Assembly (NCBI GenBank): GCA_037969035.1
Contig: JBBKWU010000021.1
Span: 1-64,000, forward strand
Source of the DNA: JBBKWU01 sp037969035
GTDB lineage: Bacteria; Pseudomonadota; Alphaproteobacteria; Micavibrionales; Micavibrionaceae
Reading direction: 5' to 3'
Length of the DNA stretch: 64,000 nt
In this document: piece after piece, positions 60,342-64,000 of the stretch
How the letters are laid out: every line of letters starts with the position of its first letter
How positions within the stretch are numbered: the stretch's first letter is position 1
Made by a program: the position numbers and the translations under genes
Notes under the pieces: generated by a model
Told to the model about the DNA's origin: nothing
Database searches by the model: none
What the model saw: the letters and a program-made list of their open reading frames with translations, nothing else

Positions 60342-62573
60342 TTGAAAAAAATTCACACCATGACACACTACGCAACCACATTTCTTGTCACTCTATTACT
60401 GCTGACAACCTTTACAAACCAAGCCATAGCGCAGGATAAAGCAGCAGAAAAACATGTCCAAATCCGCCTTGTCCCTGAACGCACCGTCATTGCCCCGAAT
60501 GACACAATTTGGATCGGAATCGAAGAAACTATTGATGATGGCTGGCACACCTATTGGGTGAATGCTGGTGATTCGGGTACGCCGACCAAGGCAGATTGGG
60601 ATTTACCAACCGGTTTTGAAACATCCGAAATTTCATGGCCTGTGCCACATAAAATCAGCACGCCCCCGTTGACCAATTACGGGTACGAGAAAAAAGTCAC
60701 ACTGCTGCAAACATTGACTGCGCCGTCTAAGCTGCCAGAAGGGCCTATCACCTTTAACGTCGATATCGAATTACTGGTGTGTAAGGAAATTTGTATCCCC
60801 GAATATAGCACTCACACGCTGACGTTTAATAACGGCACAGAAGAAGACAACACAGCCTATATCAACACCGCCTCCAACGCGCTCTCCTACAGCGTGCCAT
60901 GGTACGCGACATTCGGCGAAGCGGATGGTAAATTGGTTTTTGCAATGAGCCGCCCCGAAGCCACTTTCCTTTTTAAATCAATCGATCAAAACCGCCCGAT
61001 GGAATTTATACCCTATGACTGGGGTGTGGTGGATAATTCTGCGCCATCCAACGTTACAATTGAAGATGACACAATCACCGTCAGACAAAAGCGCGGTGAT
61101 CGCCCGTTACGTGCATTACAAAGCATGCGCGGCTTAATCGCCTATTACGATGAACATGGCAAATATAGCGCGTTTGAGATAACCGCAAATCCTGATTCCA
61201 ACGCCACAAGCGCGACAGCACAGGCAAGCACTAAAATCTCCGCGAACAGTATTGAGACGATGAATGATAACGGTTATGACGCGCCAGAAACAAAAAACAC
61301 CGCACAAACCAATGCACAAGATATGTCCGTCCTACTCGCACTGCTTTTTGCATTTTTAGGCGGCATTATATTGAATTTAATGCCCTGCGTTTTCCCGATT
61401 TTATCGATGAAAGCACTGAGCCTTTGCAAGATGCATGGCAAGGAATTAAAGCACGCACGCCAACACGGCATATTTTACACCGCAGGTATTCTTCTTACCT
61501 TCGGCGCGATTGCAGGAACATTGATGGTATTAAAAGCAGGTGGCGCACAAATTGGTTGGGGCTTTCAGCTTCAAAACCCGTCCGTGATCTTGTTTTTGGC
61601 GTGGTTGTTATTTGTGATCGGGTTAAACCTCGCAGGATTTTTCAACCTGTCTGTGGTGCTATCCGATAGCAAAGCCGCGCAAAAAGACACGGCGATGGGG
61701 TCGTTTTTCACAGGTATCTTGGCGACATTGGTTGCCACACCGTGCACCGCACCGTTTATGGGGGTTGCGCTTGGCTTTGCGATTATACAGCCGCCTGTGA
61801 TTGGGATGATGGTGTTTTTGATGTTAGGCCTTGGGCTTGCGCTGCCTTATCTTGCGCTGTGCTTCCTGCCTAAGCTACGCGCCTTTTTGCCAAAACCTGG
61901 TGTTTGGATGGAACGTTTTAAAGAGTTCCTCGCCTTCCCGATGTTCCTCTCTGCGATTTGGTTGGTTTGGGTTTACACGGGGCAAGCAGGCGATGATATC
62001 GCCATGATCAAGGCCTTGGGCGGTATGGTGCTTATTACCTTCGGTCTATGGCTTGTGAAGATCACACCGACCGCCAAAGGCACGAAAAAGACCGTTTGTG
62101 ATCTCTTTGCTTTCCTCGTTTTGGTTTTGGTTTTGACGATATTCATGATTGATATGAAATCGCGCCAAGCCATGGAAGCCATCGATCAGCACATCGGCCA
62201 AGCCTCATTAGAAGAAGATTTTACAACCGCGCGTTACGAGGAGTTACTCGCAAGTGGTGAGCCTGTGTTTGTGAATATGACCGCCGATTGGTGCATTACT
62301 TGTAAGGTGAACGAAGTTGTCGCGCTGAACACGCCTGCGACGAAGATGCTTTTTGCCGCGCAGAAAGTTCACTACGTCAAAGGTGACTGGACGAACCAGA
62401 ATGCCGAAATTACAACTTATCTAGATAAATATGGACGAAATGGCGTCCCGCTCTATGTTTACTATGCCCCGATTGATGACAGCACAGGACAAAGACCCGA
62501 ACCCGTTGTCCTGCCGCAGATATTAACGCCCGGCATCTTAAAAGACACACTAACCAACCAAAACAACCCTTAA
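60342..62573 (+). CDS. DsbD/ScsB-like thiol:disulfide reductase, 743 aa
   Basis: A membrane electron conveyor moving reducing power from cytoplasmic thioredoxin to periplasmic thiols. The domains are a signal peptide (about 1-29), a periplasmic DsbD-alpha-like domain (about 30-290; Cys pair in L-V-C-K-E-I-C), and eight membrane helices (about 325-590). The paired cysteines are in N-L-M-P-C-V-F and A-T-P-C-T-A-P-F. A C-terminal thioredoxin domain carries A-D-W-C-I-T-C-K (about residue 650). Length and the extra N-terminal domain fit the ScsB/DsbD type. The listed start is TTG with GAGG 8 bases upstream; an ATG six codons later is possible. Confidence 0.88.
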   Translation: MKKIHTMTHYATTFLVTLLLLTTFTNQAIAQDKAAEKHVQIRLVPERTVIAPNDTIWIGIEETIDDGWHTYWVNAGDSGTPTKADWDLPTGFETSEISWPVPHKISTPPLTNYGYEKKVTLLQTLTAPSKLPEGPITFNVDIELLVCKEICIPEYSTHTLTFNNGTEEDNTAYINTASNALSYSVPWYATFGEADGKLVFAMSRPEATFLFKSIDQNRPMEFIPYDWGVVDNSAPSNVTIEDDTITVRQKRGDRPLRALQSMRGLIAYYDEHGKYSAFEITANPDSNATSATAQASTKISANSIETMNDNGYDAPETKNTAQTNAQDMSVLLALLFAFLGGIILNLMPCVFPILSMKALSLCKMHGKELKHARQHGIFYTAGILLTFGAIAGTLMVLKAGGAQIGWGFQLQNPSVILFLAWLLFVIGLNLAGFFNLSVVLSDSKAAQKDTAMGSFFTGILATLVATPCTAPFMGVALGFAIIQPPVIGMMVFLMLGLGLALPYLALCFLPKLRAFLPKPGVWMERFKEFLAFPMFLSAIWLVWVYTGQAGDDIAMIKALGGMVLITFGLWLVKITPTAKGTKKTVCDLFAFLVLVLVLTIFMIDMKSRQAMEAIDQHIGQASLEEDFTTARYEELLASGEPVFVNMTADWCITCKVNEVVALNTPATKMLFAAQKVHYVKGDWTNQNAEITTYLDKYGRNGVPLYVYYAPIDDSTGQRPEPVVLPQILTPGILKDTLTNQNNP

Positions 62574-62602
62574 CCCTAACAAACACTATACAGGAGACTA
62601 AA

Positions 62603-63220
62603 ATGGTATCTTTACGTCAGACATTATTCACAGCACTCGCGCTGTTTTGCTTTGTCATCCCTGCGCATGCTGCGCCTGAGATTGGCAAGATTGCGCCTGA
62701 ATTCACAGGCGTTGACAGCAACGGCACAACACATAACCTCAGCGATTTCCGCGGCAAAAAAGTTGTCTTGGAATGGACAAACCATGGCTGCCCTTACGTA
62801 CAAAAGCATTATGGCGCAGGCAACATGCAGAAATTACAACAAGCTGCCGCTGATAAAGACATCGTTTGGTTGACGATTGCGTCTTCTCCCGATGGTGAGC
62901 AAGGCAACACAACCAACGAAGAAGCCAACGCATGGATGACAGAAGTCGGCGCACACCCAACAGCCCGCATCATGGATGCGTCAGGTGAAGTTGCTAGACT
63001 ATACGAAGCCAAAACAACGCCACACATGTTTGTGATCGACGAGCAAGGTCTTCTACAGTACATGGGCGCGATTGATGACAACTCCAGCCCGAACCCAGAC
63101 ACAATCGACGGTGCGACAAACTATGTCACCGCCACGATTGAGAGCTTGGAAAAAGGCGAAGCCGTTGCAGAGCCTGTCACACGCCCTTATGGATGTTCTG
63201 TTAAATACAAAGCACTCTAA
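62603..63220 (+). CDS. periplasmic redoxin (AhpC/TSA or TlpA-like), 205 aa
   Basis: A secreted thioredoxin-fold protein. The signal peptide (about 1-23) ends in A-H-A. The thioredoxin core has E-W-T-N-H-G-C-P-Y-V-Q-K-H-Y (Cys about residue 57) and a C-terminal Pro loop in T-P-H-M-F-V-I-D. Only one Cys is in the usual active-site position, plus one near the C-terminus (Y-G-C-S-V-K), so it is more like a redoxin or peroxiredoxin-type thiol protein than a disulfide reductase. AGGAG precedes the ATG. It follows the DsbD-like gene by 29 bases, which may keep it reduced. Confidence 0.85.
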   Translation: MVSLRQTLFTALALFCFVIPAHAAPEIGKIAPEFTGVDSNGTTHNLSDFRGKKVVLEWTNHGCPYVQKHYGAGNMQKLQQAAADKDIVWLTIASSPDGEQGNTTNEEANAWMTEVGAHPTARIMDASGEVARLYEAKTTPHMFVIDEQGLLQYMGAIDDNSSPNPDTIDGATNYVTATIESLEKGEAVAEPVTRPYGCSVKYKAL

Positions 63221-63238
63221 ATCAATATTAAGGCGTCC

Positions 63239-63264
63239 CTAACCAAATCTTAACGCTTTGTTAA
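63239..63264 (+). promoter_or_regulatory. CtrA-type box upstream of the PAS-domain gene
   Basis: TTAA (63250-63253), 7 bases, TTAA (63261-63264) matches the CtrA binding motif exactly. A third half-site, CTAA at 63239-63242, lies 7 bases further up, so three half-sites recur every 11 bases (one helical turn). It is about 122 bases before the ATG at 63386. Motif match only. Confidence 0.5.
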
Positions 63265-63385
63265 TAATTGGGGCGCCATACTTACCCTACCAAACAGCAA
63301 CTTGGTTGTTGAAAACACGATAACCATGTTGCTTTCCCCCCTACTGATAAATTATGGTATATATAGTCAATCCAGATCGGGTCAC

Positions 63386-64000
63386 ATGTCCGTAAAGTCC
63401 AAGAAAACAACAGCCACCAAAAATTCCGTAGCCAAAAAAACGCTACAGGACGAAGCACGTTTTGTTTTGAACGAAGATGGAAAATTCATTTTCGCGACCA
63501 AAGGCTTTATGGCACTCGCCAATGTCAGTGAAGACTCTGTGATCGATGTTCCCTTTTCGCGCTTCATGGAATTTGATGAGCCTGATGACGCGCTGCGCAC
63601 GCAAGGCTTGTTCGGTAACGCTGGTGGCTTACCGTATTACAAAGCCTTAATCGAAGGCCGCCACAAAGTTACATTATTCGGCCACGCAGAATCTGCTCAC
63701 ATCCATATTCAATTCGACAAAGTGACGCTGCCAGACGGGCGCCGTTTTATCATTGGCTCCGAAGTGCCAGAAAACAGCCGCAAGAAAATCAAACCACTGG
63801 CGCTCGAAAGCATTCTTGGCACAACACAAGCTGAACAGAAAGCCGCCGCCAAAAAATCAACGCAAGACAACAAAAAGATCACCGACCAAACGGATGAGGC
63901 CGAACTGCGCCACTTCCTGAACATGTCCAACGACATGGTTGCCATTTCACACCGCGATAGCACCTTCTCACGCGTTAACCCGTGCTGGAACGACACGCTT
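63386..64000 (+). CDS. PAS-domain signalling protein, N-terminal part (continues right)
   Basis: The frame is open from the ATG at 63386 to the window edge (205 codons). The N-terminus is basic (M-S-V-K-S-K-K-T-T-A-T-K). A PAS-like domain follows (about 28-130; F-V-L-N-E-D-G-K-F-I-F, then G-F-M-A-L-A-N-V). After a Lys-rich linker comes a second PAS-like start (about 185; M-S-N-D-M-V-A-I-S-H-R-D-S). This architecture fits a histidine kinase or diguanylate cyclase, but no output domain is in view. No strong ribosome binding site is seen before the ATG. The CtrA box lies upstream. Confidence 0.7.
   Translation, partial: MSVKSKKTTATKNSVAKKTLQDEARFVLNEDGKFIFATKGFMALANVSEDSVIDVPFSRFMEFDEPDDALRTQGLFGNAGGLPYYKALIEGRHKVTLFGHAESAHIHIQFDKVTLPDGRRFIIGSEVPENSRKKIKPLALESILGTTQAEQKAAAKKSTQDNKKITDQTDEAELRHFLNMSNDMVAISHRDSTFSRVNPCWNDTL

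Overview
The window is a contiguous piece of an alphaproteobacterial chromosome with a moderate, slightly AT-rich composition by eye. The lineage is argued from gene content. There is a very large (about 1600-residue) NAD-dependent glutamate dehydrogenase and an alphaproteobacterial cox operon (coxB-coxA ... ctaB-ctaG-coxC-DUF983-surf1). There are also an mrp-hflK-hflC-DUF2065-deg-miaA block, an IalB-like protein, an ECF sigma/ChrR pair, and two perfect CtrA-type boxes (TTAA-N7-TTAA). I cannot name the genus. No rRNA, CRISPR array or intact prophage is visible. The only classical mobile element is the terminal fragment of an IS3-family element at the left edge.

Layout. 1-119: IS3-family end. 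176-2960: an unknown gene, then two TadE-like genes and a TadG-like gene, all on the minus strand. 3158-3233: tRNA-Met. 3408-9700: a small lipoprotein, mrp, the membrane quality-control block hflK-hflC-DUF2065-deg, and miaA. 9701-10119: a gene-poor stretch ending in a strong terminator, with several mutually consistent helices (candidate structured RNA). 10120-16324: a lipoprotein, two tandem EamA transporters, a secreted protein, an orphan flagellar-rod-like protein, deoC, a 3-hydroxybutyrate dehydrogenase-like SDR and mscS.

16454-27939 is the most distinctive region. It holds a 1535-residue FecR/cadherin/beta-propeller surface protein with a type I secretion-like C-terminus, preceded by a roughly 1070-residue usher-like outer-membrane barrel. 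Divergent from these are two DUF4402 subunit-like proteins, a PapD-like chaperone and an AMIN-domain lipoprotein. I read it as a divergent chaperone-usher-type surface appendage locus, with a CtrA box in front of the giant gene and a hairpin terminator between the two subunit genes.

27971-33332: a phenylalanine/tyrosine degradation cluster (phhA, maiA, a FAH-family hydrolase, hpd) interleaved with three unknown genes; homogentisate dioxygenase is not in the window. 33433-42481: a methyltransferase, small membrane proteins, the giant glutamate dehydrogenase with an unknown follower, ubiA and rsmE. 42643-50124: cytochrome oxidase genes and assembly factors, interrupted by a terminator and two unknown soluble proteins. 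50132-53930: an Ldh2-type dehydrogenase, an M23 peptidase, a membrane protein and an IalB-like protein. 54103-55513: an ECF sigma factor with a ChrR-like anti-sigma factor whose N-terminal zinc ligands look lost. 55521-57586: a TrmH-like methyltransferase and an aminotransferase bracketed by two 103-nt copies of a structured repeat. 57587-64000: a long gene-poor gap, acetoacetyl-CoA synthetase, a DsbD-like reductase, a redoxin, and the start of a PAS-domain protein behind a CtrA box.
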